DNA from: Symbiodolus clandestinus
Lineage (GTDB): Bacteria > Pseudomonadota > Gammaproteobacteria > Enterobacterales > G038960095
Assembly: GCA_038960095.1 (NCBI GenBank)
Contig: CP152425.1
Location: 806,001 to 870,000, forward strand
DNA: 64,000 nt
Direction of reading: 5' to 3'
Shown: one piece after another, positions 1-8,157 of the stretch
Layout: every line of letters begins with the position of its first letter
How positions within the stretch are numbered: position 1 is the first letter of the stretch
Translations under genes and position numbers: made by a program
The notes under the pieces: generated by a model
What the model was told of the DNA's origin: nothing
The model's input: only the letters and a program-made list of their open reading frames with translations
Databases searched by the model: none

Positions 1-238
1 TTTAAGGCCCTGACCCGCCTTCTAACGAAGTGAGTTCAGTGTTTTGCCGTTAGGCTAGGATATAGGCGACAGCCCATACCCAGTTTCGTCTCCCTAAGGA
101 GTCCGAAGTTCGGGGATGAAATGTCGCCCGAACTTCGGGTTTTCACGCTAGTTTCTTCTGGAAAGAGGTTATAACTCAATGAGTTATAACCATGGACATA
201 ACCCAGACAGGCTAGCTACCTGTGCGACTCTCGTCGCG
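1..238. other. Gene-free stretch with two inverted repeats
   Basis: No convincing coding sequence is seen. Two palindromes stand out: a 12-bp perfect inverted repeat (ccgaagttcggg / cccgaacttcgg, 103-114 and 127-138, 12-base loop) followed on the plus strand by a short T run, and an almost loopless palindrome at 168-190 (gttataactca / tgagttataac). They lie 3' of the minus-strand groEL and could end transcription of groESL or of a plus-strand gene left of the window. Neither has a strong U tract on the groEL side, so the terminator role is only inferred. Confidence 0.4.
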
Positions 239-1894
239 CTACATCATGCCGCCCATACCACCCATGCCGCCGCCAGCACCCATCTCTGCCTTCTCTTCTT
301 TCGGCAGTTCAGTGATCATGCAGGCAGTGGTAATCATTAGTCCTGCAATAGAAGCAGCATATTTTAGTGCGCAGTGAGTTACTTTAGTTGGATCCAAGAT
401 ACCCATCGCTTCCATATCACCATATTCGCCGCTAGCTGCATTATATCCGTAGTTACCTTCACCACCCTTAACTTTATTAGCAACGACAGAAGCTTCTACA
501 CCCGCATTGCCGACGATCTGGCGTAGGGGAGCTTCCATAGCCCGTAGCGCCACCCGGATACCTACGTTTTGATCTTCGTTATCACCGGTTAAGTTAGCTA
601 TTTTAGCAGCAGCACGGATCAGAGCGATCCCACCACCTGCAATCACTCCCTCTTCAACAGCAGCACGAACAGCATGTAAGGCATCTTCTACGCGAGCTTT
701 TTTCTCTTTCATTTCGATTTCAGTTGCCGCACCCACTTTAATGACAGCAACGCCACCGCTTAACTTAGCAGCACGCTCTTGTAATTTCTCTTTGTCATAA
801 TCAGAGGTGGTTTTGCTGATCTCTTTCTTAATACCTTCAATGCGTGCTTCGATGTCTTCGCGACGTCCAATACCATCGATAATCGTGGTTGTATCTTTAG
901 TGATGACTACTCGCTTGGCTTGACCAAGGTCGGCTAGAGTCGCTTTTTCTAGCTCCTTGCCTACTTTCTCAGAGATGAAGCTTCCTGCGGTTAGTGAAGC
1001 GATATCCAGCAGCATGGCTTCGCGACGATCACCGAAACCAGGGGCTTTTACGGCAGCGACTTTGACAATGCCACGCATGGTGTTGACGACTAAGGTTGCT
1101 AATGCTTCCCCTTCAACATCTTCAGCAATCACTAACAGAGAGCGGCTAGCTTTGGCAACTGCTTCCAAAATTGGCAGCAACTCACGGATGTTAGAAATCT
1201 TTTTATCAACAAGCAGGATATAGGGGTTTTCTAGTTCGACGCTTCCTGATTCCGGTTTATTGATAAAGTAAGGTGACAAATAACCGCGGTCAAATTGCAT
1301 TCCTTCAACGACTTTGAGGTCATTTTCTAAGCCGCTGCCTTCTTCGACAGTAATGACGCTGTCTTTGCTAATTTCGGTACCTTTGCTGACTTTCTTCATG
1401 GCTTCAGCAATCAGTTGGCCGATGGTTTCGTCAGAGTTGGCTGAAATGGTACCTACCTGTTGAATAGCTGTAAAATCTCTGCAAGGTTTTGAGAGCGCTT
1501 TTAACTGTTCAACCGCTGCGGTAACAGCCTTATCAATGCCGCGTTTTAAATCCATTGGATTCATGCCAGCAGCAACAGCTTTCAACCCTTCATTCACGAA
1601 AGATTGTGCTAATACAGTGGCGGTAGTTGTACCATCACCAGCGGCGTCATTGGCTTTAGAGGCAACCTCTTTCACCATTTGTGCACCCATATTTTCGAAT
1701 TTATCGTGCAATTCGATTTCGCGTGCGACAGAGACACCGTCTTTGGTAATCGTTGGAGCACCAAATGATTTGTCTAGCACTACGTTGAGCCCGCGTGGAC
1801 CCAAAGTTACTTTAACAGCATCACCCAGGATGTTTACGCCACGCAGCATCTTTTGATGCGCTTCTGTTGAAAATTTAAGTTCTTTAGCAGCCAT
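239..1894 (-). CDS. groEL: Chaperonin GroEL (Hsp60)
   Basis: 60-kDa chaperonin subunit; two stacked heptameric rings with GroES enclose and refold cytosolic proteins using ATP. The 551-residue protein is near full length over the whole family alignment: N-terminal AAKELKF, ATP-binding GDGTTTAT near residues 86-93, conserved apical and intermediate domains, and the flexible Gly-Gly-Met C-terminal tail (GGGMGGMGGMM). It is the second gene of a minus-strand groES-groEL operon, with about 60 bp between the two genes. Constitutively high GroEL is typical of host-restricted bacteria, but expression cannot be judged from the sequence. Identification is certain. Confidence 0.99.
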   Translation of the reverse strand: MAAKELKFSTEAHQKMLRGVNILGDAVKVTLGPRGLNVVLDKSFGAPTITKDGVSVAREIELHDKFENMGAQMVKEVASKANDAAGDGTTTATVLAQSFVNEGLKAVAAGMNPMDLKRGIDKAVTAAVEQLKALSKPCRDFTAIQQVGTISANSDETIGQLIAEAMKKVSKGTEISKDSVITVEEGSGLENDLKVVEGMQFDRGYLSPYFINKPESGSVELENPYILLVDKKISNIRELLPILEAVAKASRSLLVIAEDVEGEALATLVVNTMRGIVKVAAVKAPGFGDRREAMLLDIASLTAGSFISEKVGKELEKATLADLGQAKRVVITKDTTTIIDGIGRREDIEARIEGIKKEISKTTSDYDKEKLQERAAKLSGGVAVIKVGAATEIEMKEKKARVEDALHAVRAAVEEGVIAGGGIALIRAAAKIANLTGDNEDQNVGIRVALRAMEAPLRQIVGNAGVEASVVANKVKGGEGNYGYNAASGEYGDMEAMGILDPTKVTHCALKYAASIAGLMITTACMITELPKEEKAEMGAGGGMGGMGGMM

Positions 1895-1953
1895 GTTCTT
1901 TCTTTCCTAACATTTGGATTTTAAAGTTAATGATTCGGTATCGCTCGCCTTAG

Positions 1954-2250
1954 TTACGATGCTTCGACAACGGCAAGAATATCGCTTTCAGAGAGAATTA
2001 GTAGTTCTTCGCCATCGATTTTTTCAACCTTAACACCATAACCATCATTAAAGATCACGGTATCCCCAACTTTGACATCCATTGGCTTTAAATTGCCATT
2101 GTCTAAAATACGACCTTTCCCAACTGCTTTAACCTCTCCACGTGTCGATTTACCAGCTGCTGAGCTAGTTAATACAATGCCACCGGCGGACTTGGCTTCA
2201 ATTTCTTGACGTTTAATGATTACACGATCGTGTAATGGACGAATTTTCAT
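1954..2250 (-). CDS. groES: Co-chaperonin GroES
   Basis: 10-kDa lid of the GroEL chamber. The start chosen (ATG at 2248-2250) gives the canonical MKIRPLHDRV N-terminus and a 98-residue protein, and is preceded by a good AGGAG ribosome binding site; a longer reading frame starting at 2277 adds nine non-conserved residues and is rejected. The mobile loop (EAKSAGGIVL, about residues 16-26) and the dome region are present. First gene of the groESL operon, downstream of a putative sigma-32 promoter at 2349-2375. Confidence 0.98.
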   Translation of the reverse strand: MKIRPLHDRVIIKRQEIEAKSAGGIVLTSSAAGKSTRGEVKAVGKGRILDNGNLKPMDVKVGDTVIFNDGYGVKVEKIDGEELLILSESDILAVVEAS

Positions 2251-2348
2251 CAATGCTCTCCTGTAGTACTGGAACACTATCTTCAGACAATAATTACGAT
2301 GGAGCCATTTGGTGTTACTACTAACACGAGTTGGCCTGTGTACTTTTA

Positions 2349-2375
2349 GATAAGGGCTGTTGATGGAACTTCAAG
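2349..2375 (-). promoter_or_regulatory. Putative sigma-32 (heat-shock) promoter of groESL
   Basis: Read on the minus strand, CTTGAAG is followed after 12 bases by CCCTTATC, close to the RpoH consensus CTTGAAA-N(11-16)-CCCCATNT. It sits about 100 bp upstream of the groES start. Identified by eye only; the -10 element deviates from the consensus at several bases. Confidence 0.5.
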
Positions 2376-2734
2376 AGGGGATAGACAAAAAATTTTCTAC
2401 AGGAAGCGTATTCTCAACGACCTGCTTTTTCGTGATGTGATTTTCTAAAACCGGCTTCCAAAGTAAACTTTTTTTTTGGATTATTGGGTAGCTAGCCATT
2501 GTCAAGAGCAGTAAAGTAGATTTAATCTTTGGTGCCTTTCACACTATCAGGTAAACTCACTTGGTAAAGTTATTGATGATAACTGATTGAGAGTTATAAC
2601 TTTTTGTACAAGCAGATTCTAAAGTCTTCGGCTTGATGACTAAGAAATACCGCATTGTCGGGTTTCTCAAGATTTTTCAATCATTCGAGGGTGGCTAGCT
2701 GCAATCCAACTGTTTGCATAGGATAATTTGATTG

Positions 2735-4048
2735 ATGCTCATCTGGGAATGCTTAGTGATTTTAACAGCTCTCTATTTAGGAGCACGTATTGGCGGTATC
2801 GGCATTGGGTTAGCCGGCGGCTTTGGGCTGCTGTTACTGATCTTATCAGGCCTAGCGCCAGGAAAGATCCCTTTTGATGTCATTGAAATTGTCATGGCAG
2901 TTACAGTGGCTATTGCTGCTCTGCAGGCGGCTGGGGGAATGGATTACTTGGTGCAACGGGTAGAATTGCTGTTACAACACCATCCGAAACGCCTGACACT
3001 TTTAGCTCCTTTAACCACTTATGGTATGACGCTGATGACCGGTACAGGTTACATAGCTCTATCGTTGCTACCAGTTATTGTTAATGTGGCTAAAGCTCAA
3101 GGTATCCCGCCATCGAGGCCGTTGTCGCTGGCGGTTATTGCTTCGCAAATTGCGGTGACTGCTTCGCCGTTATCCGCGGCAGTGCTATTTGTAGCTGCCT
3201 TGGTTAAGCCTTATGGTGTTGATTATTTACAGCTAATTAGCATTGCGTTGCCAGCAACGTTAGTAGCAGTATTATTGACGGCCACTATTGTCGATAGGTT
3301 AGGGGATTGGTTGCCCTTTTCAAAGCATGGATCTGCCTCGGTTACCCAAAAGCCGCAAGTGGTACTCCCAAGTAAATGTTCAAAATTACCGGTAACAGCT
3401 AAATACGCTGTGTGGTTGTTTGCACTGGCAATTAGTGGGGTTATTGGATACGCTGTTCTCATCAGTGAGCCTCTTGGATACGTTGAGCACCCGCTGCTCG
3501 ATCGCAACCAGGCTATTTTGATTGGAATGCTTAGTGTTGCAACTTTAATTACTCTTTTTTGTCAGGTTAAAGCCCAGTCTATTATTGAAAGTAGCACCTT
3601 CAGAGCAGGTATGAGCGCTTGTGTCTGTATCTTAGGCGTAGCCTGGTTGGGTGATACGATTATTAGTAATCATCTGTCCGATATTCAGGAGGTAATAGGT
3701 GTTTGGCTGCAAAGGTATCCTTGGCTGTTAGCTGTTATCTTGTTTTTTGCTTCTATGTTGCTCTATTCTCAAGCAGCGACTGCAAAAGCATTGCTCCCAG
3801 CGGCCTTGGCCATTGGAGTCACTCCTAACACTATTGTCTCTTCCTTTGCAGCTGTCTCTGCGCTATTTGTTCTTCCTACTTACCCAACACTACTAGCGGC
3901 TGTTGCTATGGATGACACCGGTTCAACTCGCATTGGCCGTTTTATCTTTAACCATCCGTTTTTTATGCCGGGTGTTATCGCCATCATTCTCTCGGTCTGT
4001 TTCAGCTTCTTAATTAGCAGCGCTGATTTTGTAACTCTGACTGTGTAA
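2735..4048 (+). CDS. dcuA: Anaerobic C4-dicarboxylate transporter DcuA
   Basis: Inner-membrane Dcu-family carrier that exchanges or takes up aspartate, fumarate, malate and succinate. The 437-residue sequence is almost entirely hydrophobic with 10 or more membrane segments. It carries DcuA hallmarks such as GARIGGIGIG near the N-terminus, a central AGMSACVCILGVAWLGDT, SQAATAKALLP, and the C-terminal MDDTGSTRIG-FNHPFF block; these match DcuA better than DcuB. ATG at 2735 is preferred to the TTG one codon upstream because it gives the family N-terminus and leaves AGGA at proper spacing. cutA follows as in enterobacteria; aspA and fxsA, usually nearby, are missing. Confidence 0.95.
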   Translation: MLIWECLVILTALYLGARIGGIGIGLAGGFGLLLLILSGLAPGKIPFDVIEIVMAVTVAIAALQAAGGMDYLVQRVELLLQHHPKRLTLLAPLTTYGMTLMTGTGYIALSLLPVIVNVAKAQGIPPSRPLSLAVIASQIAVTASPLSAAVLFVAALVKPYGVDYLQLISIALPATLVAVLLTATIVDRLGDWLPFSKHGSASVTQKPQVVLPSKCSKLPVTAKYAVWLFALAISGVIGYAVLISEPLGYVEHPLLDRNQAILIGMLSVATLITLFCQVKAQSIIESSTFRAGMSACVCILGVAWLGDTIISNHLSDIQEVIGVWLQRYPWLLAVILFFASMLLYSQAATAKALLPAALAIGVTPNTIVSSFAAVSALFVLPTYPTLLAAVAMDDTGSTRIGRFIFNHPFFMPGVIAIILSVCFSFLISSADFVTLTV

Positions 4049-4097
4049 GCTTTAGGTTTAACTTTAAAGTATCTAGCGGCTGTTCAAGGAGGTTATT

Positions 4098-4424
4098 GTG
4101 GAGATTATTATGGTTCTTTGCACGGTCCCTGATCAAGCTTGCGCTGAACGACTGGCACAAGCTGTTCTTGAAGCCCGTTTGGCAGCTTGTATCTCTTGCA
4201 TTTCTCCGATGGTCTCATGGTATTACTGGCAAGGGGTGTTACAGCGCCAAACGGAGCTTCAGCTGCTACTAAAAAGTGATAGTTCGCGGCAAGTTAAGCT
4301 ATTCAACCTGCTTAAGGAAAACCATCCTTATCAGGTCCCTGAGTTAATTGCTTGGCCGATTGCTAACGTAGAAAAAGCTTATGCGGCTTGGGTAGCAGAA
4401 AATCTTGCTCAGCCCAGCGGTTAG
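4098..4424 (+). CDS. cutA: Divalent-cation tolerance protein CutA
   Basis: Small trimeric cytosolic protein linked to copper and divalent-cation tolerance; its biochemical role is still uncertain. The 108-residue chain fits the family, including VLCTVPD near residue 6, the LAACISCI segment, WYYWQG, and YPVPE-like YQVPELIAWPI. GTG start with a strong AAGGAGG ribosome binding site 5-6 bases upstream. It follows dcuA by about 50 bp and may be cotranscribed with it. Confidence 0.93.
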   Translation: MEIIMVLCTVPDQACAERLAQAVLEARLAACISCISPMVSWYYWQGVLQRQTELQLLLKSDSSRQVKLFNLLKENHPYQVPELIAWPIANVEKAYAAWVAENLAQPSG

Positions 4425-4647
4425 TGTTAAGCAGTCATCAGGAGCCAGGGCGAAAAAAGGAGGATTGGTTGCTTGGCAAGGTTGATAACATTATGTTAAA
4501 TTTTAGGTTTGACTTAATGAAATGTTAAAAAGCTTGGTGCTGTCAATTTAACCAGATTACAGTTTTAGATAAAATAGGGCTTAGAGATTCATTGATTTTT
4601 GCACCATGCCCTAGGGTAGCCTAACTGTATAAGTGGAATTGCGCGAT

Positions 4648-5268
4648 ATGTTTGAAAGTTTATTGCCTCAATTCATTGTATTATGGGCGGTTATCGATCC
4701 TATCGGTACCATTCCTGTCTACTTAGCTAAAACAGCACAGTTTACTCCGGTAGAGCAGAAACAGGTTGCTAGGAAAGCTATTTTGGTTTCAGCTGCTATT
4801 TTGCTGTTTTTTTTATTTGCTGGTAAGTTAACTTTAGAACAATTAGATATCAAAATAGCGGTTTTTCAAGTGGCAGGGGGCTTAGTTCTATTTGTATTCT
4901 CCCTAACGATGATTTTTGGTGAAAGTAAACCGCACCAAGAAATACGATTAGAGAGTGAAAGGAATGATGTGGCAGTTTTCCCTATTGCGGTCCCTTCCAT
5001 AGCTTCTCCAGGTGCTATGATGACTTTAGTACTGCTGTCGGATAGAAATGGCTTCGCACTATTAGATTATGTATGGACGATGCTAGTTGTTTTTAGTGTA
5101 TTATTGATTACTTACTTATTATTATTGATTGCTAACGATATCCAACGGTGGATTGGTGTTACCGGTGCTGCAGTAATTAGCCGGATTATGGGGCTAATTT
5201 TAGCTTCCGTCGCTATCAACAACACTTTGACTGGATTACAAAAATTTTTCAACTGTACAGGCATTTAA
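4648..5268 (+). CDS. MarC-family integral membrane protein
   Basis: Multi-pass inner-membrane protein of the MarC/YchE/YhgN family, whose transport role is not established. About six hydrophobic segments, with the family motifs VIDPIGTIPVYL near the N-terminus, PIAVPSIASPGAMMTL in the middle and RIMGLILASVAI near the end. An in-frame GTG at 4633 would add five residues; ATG 4648 is taken because the downstream sequence begins at the usual family position, but neither start has a strong ribosome binding site. Preceded by a ~220-bp AT-rich intergenic region. Which paralogue it represents is not clear. Confidence 0.85.
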   Translation: MFESLLPQFIVLWAVIDPIGTIPVYLAKTAQFTPVEQKQVARKAILVSAAILLFFLFAGKLTLEQLDIKIAVFQVAGGLVLFVFSLTMIFGESKPHQEIRLESERNDVAVFPIAVPSIASPGAMMTLVLLSDRNGFALLDYVWTMLVVFSVLLITYLLLLIANDIQRWIGVTGAAVISRIMGLILASVAINNTLTGLQKFFNCTGI

Positions 5269-5313
5269 AAGATAATTTTAGAAAATTTATATTGGTTTAA
5301 TGAACAGTGAGTT

Positions 5314-6786
5314 TTAAGTTACTACTGCCTGGTGAGACGATAAATTATCAATAACGGCTTTGAATAATCTTTTGTGGTAGTGGCTATGAACTTGTTTTCG
5401 ATAGTTTGGTGGAACAAGAAGTACGGTAGGAATGCCTCTTAAATCTCTTTGAATTAATGGTGAGGTGATCCAATCATTTTGCACCTCAACACTAGTTATT
5501 TTTTGCCGCGCGGTGGGATGGTGTATCAAGGCGTAGCGTTCTTTTCCTTTAAGGTGAAAGGCCTGGAATACTGTTGTTCGATCAATGAGCTCACTATGTT
5601 TCCTGAAGGAATATTCAGCTAAACTGCCCCCGAGTGAATGTCCTAGTAGGTTAAAGCTAGTAAATCCTTGGTTGCGTGCATAACAGGCAACCTGTTCTGT
5701 CAATGCGGCGGCTTGTTGATAAAGCGGTGCTAGTTCAGGGTGTCGAATAAAATTGCATAGGATGGCATAGAATTGCCATAGGCGGCCTAGCATTAATGGG
5801 TGGCTTCTGAAACCACCGAAGGTTAAGGTTAGGGTGTTGCCTTGAGGCGATTTCTGTACGATAAAACGGGCACTTAACCCTTGCATGGAATAGAGATGGT
5901 TGTCAATAAATTTTAGTCGATGGTTACTTTTAGATAGCTGTTTTTCTAAAATTGGTGAGTAGTAATATTTAAGAGAGGGCAACCCTTTAGCTTTCAGCAG
6001 CTGTTGTGTGTTAGTGTCTATGGTTCGTTTCCGATAGCCGGTTCGGCTGGCTGCGGCTTCACTGATCAGCGTTAGCTGATGCTTGATCGGTAATTGAGAA
6101 AACTTGCAGCGCTTATCGGATCCATTAAGCTTCGGGGGCTCACAGTGAAAAGGTAATGCACGATTAAATTTCCCCTTTGGTAGTTGTTGATAGGCTGTTA
6201 GATAATGGATTAATACAAGACGCTGATTGCTCGATAATTGTAGATAAGATTTAAATTGTTTGTCGCTAACCACACTTTCACGCCATGCCTGTTGTAACTG
6301 CCGTTGAGTTGTCATCTTTGACTGGTAATGGATTTTTAGGAGTGTTGGTAGTTGTCGAAGCAGACGTAACTGTTTTTCAGAAGAAGAGCTTTTTAAAAGG
6401 CTATGGTTAATAAAACAGGGTAACGCTACTTTTGGAGACATCGGTTGATAACTATGGTTAATTATTTTGGCTAGCTGATTAATTTTACTTGCGTAGAGTG
6501 GTTTGTATTCAGACCAATATTGAGGATAGCGACTCAGCTGCTCAGCGGCACTGCGTCCATATTCTTGCGCGACAGCTAACAACAACGCACACTTTATCCT
6601 ACGGTTATTTAAGCGCTGCTGGCGAAGAAAAGATGCTTGGCGAATAATGGGTATCCGGTGTAGAGAAGATTGACTTTGTTTTATCCAACGCTTTTTTCCA
6701 TACACTAATCTTTGTTGCTGATTTAGTTGGATGCTATGGTTCGGAAAAGCACCCATGGAGAGAAAATCATTAATAGTGAGATCCAT
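5314..6786 (-). CDS. Class-3-lipase-like alpha/beta hydrolase, possible effector
   Basis: 490-residue soluble protein with no clear homologue that I can name overall. The C-terminal third has the layout of a class-3 lipase: a strand-rich TLTLTFGGFRS segment followed by FNLLGHSLGGSLAEY, the GHSLGG nucleophile elbow (Ser near residue 395). Candidate acid and His partners lie downstream but cannot be assigned with confidence. The N-terminal 300 residues are basic, rich in Gln, Leu and Ser, and unrecognised. ATG at 6784-6786 is taken as start because upstream codons of the same frame run towards the IS3 element that begins 23 bp away. The insertion may have removed its promoter. Host-directed effector function is inference. 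Confidence 0.65.
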   Translation of the reverse strand: MDLTINDFLSMGAFPNHSIQLNQQQRLVYGKKRWIKQSQSSLHRIPIIRQASFLRQQRLNNRRIKCALLLAVAQEYGRSAAEQLSRYPQYWSEYKPLYASKINQLAKIINHSYQPMSPKVALPCFINHSLLKSSSSEKQLRLLRQLPTLLKIHYQSKMTTQRQLQQAWRESVVSDKQFKSYLQLSSNQRLVLIHYLTAYQQLPKGKFNRALPFHCEPPKLNGSDKRCKFSQLPIKHQLTLISEAAASRTGYRKRTIDTNTQQLLKAKGLPSLKYYYSPILEKQLSKSNHRLKFIDNHLYSMQGLSARFIVQKSPQGNTLTLTFGGFRSHPLMLGRLWQFYAILCNFIRHPELAPLYQQAAALTEQVACYARNQGFTSFNLLGHSLGGSLAEYSFRKHSELIDRTTVFQAFHLKGKERYALIHHPTARQKITSVEVQNDWITSPLIQRDLRGIPTVLLVPPNYRKQVHSHYHKRLFKAVIDNLSSHQAVVT

Positions 6787-6830
6787 GATAGTGAATCCCC
6801 CCGGGAATGTCGGAGACTGTTTTTTTAGAA

Positions 6831-7733
6831 TCAAGCCGCTTTATCGAGCTCAATTTGTTGTTGATAATACCTTATTTCTGCTTCGACTGGGGGTATGTAA
6901 CCGATGGGTCCCAATAACCTCTGCTGATTAAACCAAGCAACCCATTTCAAGGTAGCCATCTCTACTTGAGCACGGGTTTGCCAGGATTGGCGATGAATGA
7001 CTTCGGATTTATAGAGGCCATTGATAGTCTCAGCTAATGCATTATCGTAAGAATCGCCAACACTACCTACAGAGCATTCAATGCCAGCTTCTACCATCCG
7101 TTCGGTGTAGCGGATAGAGACATACTGACTGCCGCGATCACTGTGATGGATTAAGCGCTCCCCTTTGAAGGGCCGGCGAGCATACAGGGCCTGTTCTAAC
7201 GCATCTAGAACAAAATCGGTTTTGGCCGAGCTAGAGACTCGCCATCCCACGATATAGCGGGAAAAAACATCAATAATAAAGGCTGTATAAACAAATCCTT
7301 GATAAGTCGTACAAAAGGTATAATCAGCAACCCACAGCGCATTAGGCCGGTCAGCCTGGAAATTCCGGTTAACCAAATCATCTGGGCAGGGAGCAGATTG
7401 ATTAGAAAATGTGGTTTTGACCCCTTTACCTCGTCTTATCCCTTGCAATCCCATGGTACGCATCAGACGTTCCACGGTGCAACGGGCTACCGTAATGCCT
7501 TCACGCTTCAGTTGATGCCAAATCTTAACAGCACCATAGACTTTAAAATTAGCATCCCAGATTTTGCGGATCTGCTCACTTAGTTTGATATCCTTTACCT
7601 GCCTTGCCGGTAACAGCGACGGCTGCTTTTTTCTGGCGGCATGCAGATAGTAGGTGGATGGGGCAATCGGTAATACTTTACAAATTGGCTCGACCCCGTA
7701 AACCTCTCGATGCTTATCGATAAAGGCTGTCAT
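6831..7733 (-). CDS. IS3-family transposase OrfB (DDE integrase domain)
   Basis: 300-residue catalytic subunit of an IS3-family transposase. N-terminal HTH_21-like region (YGVEPICKVL, YGAVKIWHQL), then the rve core with the DDE triad: Asp in WVADYTF (near residue 137), Asp in IHHSDRGSQY (near 198), and Glu in NALAETINGLYK (near 234). It overlaps the end of orfA by four bases (ATGA), so the active OrfAB fusion would be made by frameshifting. No internal stop is seen; likely still functional. Confidence 0.93.
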   Translation of the reverse strand: MTAFIDKHREVYGVEPICKVLPIAPSTYYLHAARKKQPSLLPARQVKDIKLSEQIRKIWDANFKVYGAVKIWHQLKREGITVARCTVERLMRTMGLQGIRRGKGVKTTFSNQSAPCPDDLVNRNFQADRPNALWVADYTFCTTYQGFVYTAFIIDVFSRYIVGWRVSSSAKTDFVLDALEQALYARRPFKGERLIHHSDRGSQYVSIRYTERMVEAGIECSVGSVGDSYDNALAETINGLYKSEVIHRQSWQTRAQVEMATLKWVAWFNQQRLLGPIGYIPPVEAEIRYYQQQIELDKAA

Positions 7734-8065
7734 GACCGGCGATGGCGGTCGAGCTCCGCCTGGGCAAAATAAGCGCTGGCCTTACGCAAGATCTCATTGG
7801 CTTGACGTAGCTCACGATTTTCACGCTCCAGAGCTTTAATACGTGCTTTTTCCTCTGAAGTTGCTCCTGCTCTTAACCTTTGATCTCGCTCTATCTGCTG
7901 CAACCACAGAGCTAACGTTTTAGGATGGCAGCCGAATTTTGCGGCGATAGAGCAGATAGCTGCTCGACGATTCTCATAATCAGCCTCATGCTCTAATACC
8001 ATCTTAACGGCTCGTTCACGCACTTCAGGTGAGTAATTTTTTGCTGGTCTTTTTTTCGTTTCCAT
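7730..8065 (-). CDS. IS3-family transposase OrfA (helix-turn-helix)
   Basis: 111-residue DNA-binding OrfA. N-terminal helix-turn-helix of the HTH_Tnp_1 type (YSPEVRERAVKMV ... AAKFGCHPKTLALWL) followed by a leucine-zipper-like coiled coil (ALERENRELRQANEILRKAS), as in IS3-group elements. Lies just inside the right inverted repeat and overlaps orfB. Confidence 0.92.
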   Translation of the reverse strand: METKKRPAKNYSPEVRERAVKMVLEHEADYENRRAAICSIAAKFGCHPKTLALWLQQIERDQRLRAGATSEEKARIKALERENRELRQANEILRKASAYFAQAELDRHRRS

Positions 8066-8157
8066 AACTCCATTCTCTCATACATTTGGAAAAAATAGAG
8101 TCTCCGATAAAACCAGTGTGATTCAGTACTATCGATGGCCGTATCACTGCTGACCGC

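Larger units (their letters stand above)
6809..8109 (-). mobile_element. IS3-family insertion sequence (about 1.3 kb), intact-looking
   Basis: Two overlapping minus-strand frames (orfA, orfB) are bounded by imperfect terminal inverted repeats: TGTCGGAGACTgttttttt at 6809 and, reading inward from 8109, TATCGGAGACTctattttt. Length and organisation fit the IS3 family, IS3/IS51-like group. I see no clear 3-bp target duplication (gaa left, aaa right), consistent with rearrangement after insertion. It separates the lipase-like gene from the ankyrin gene. Confidence 0.88.
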
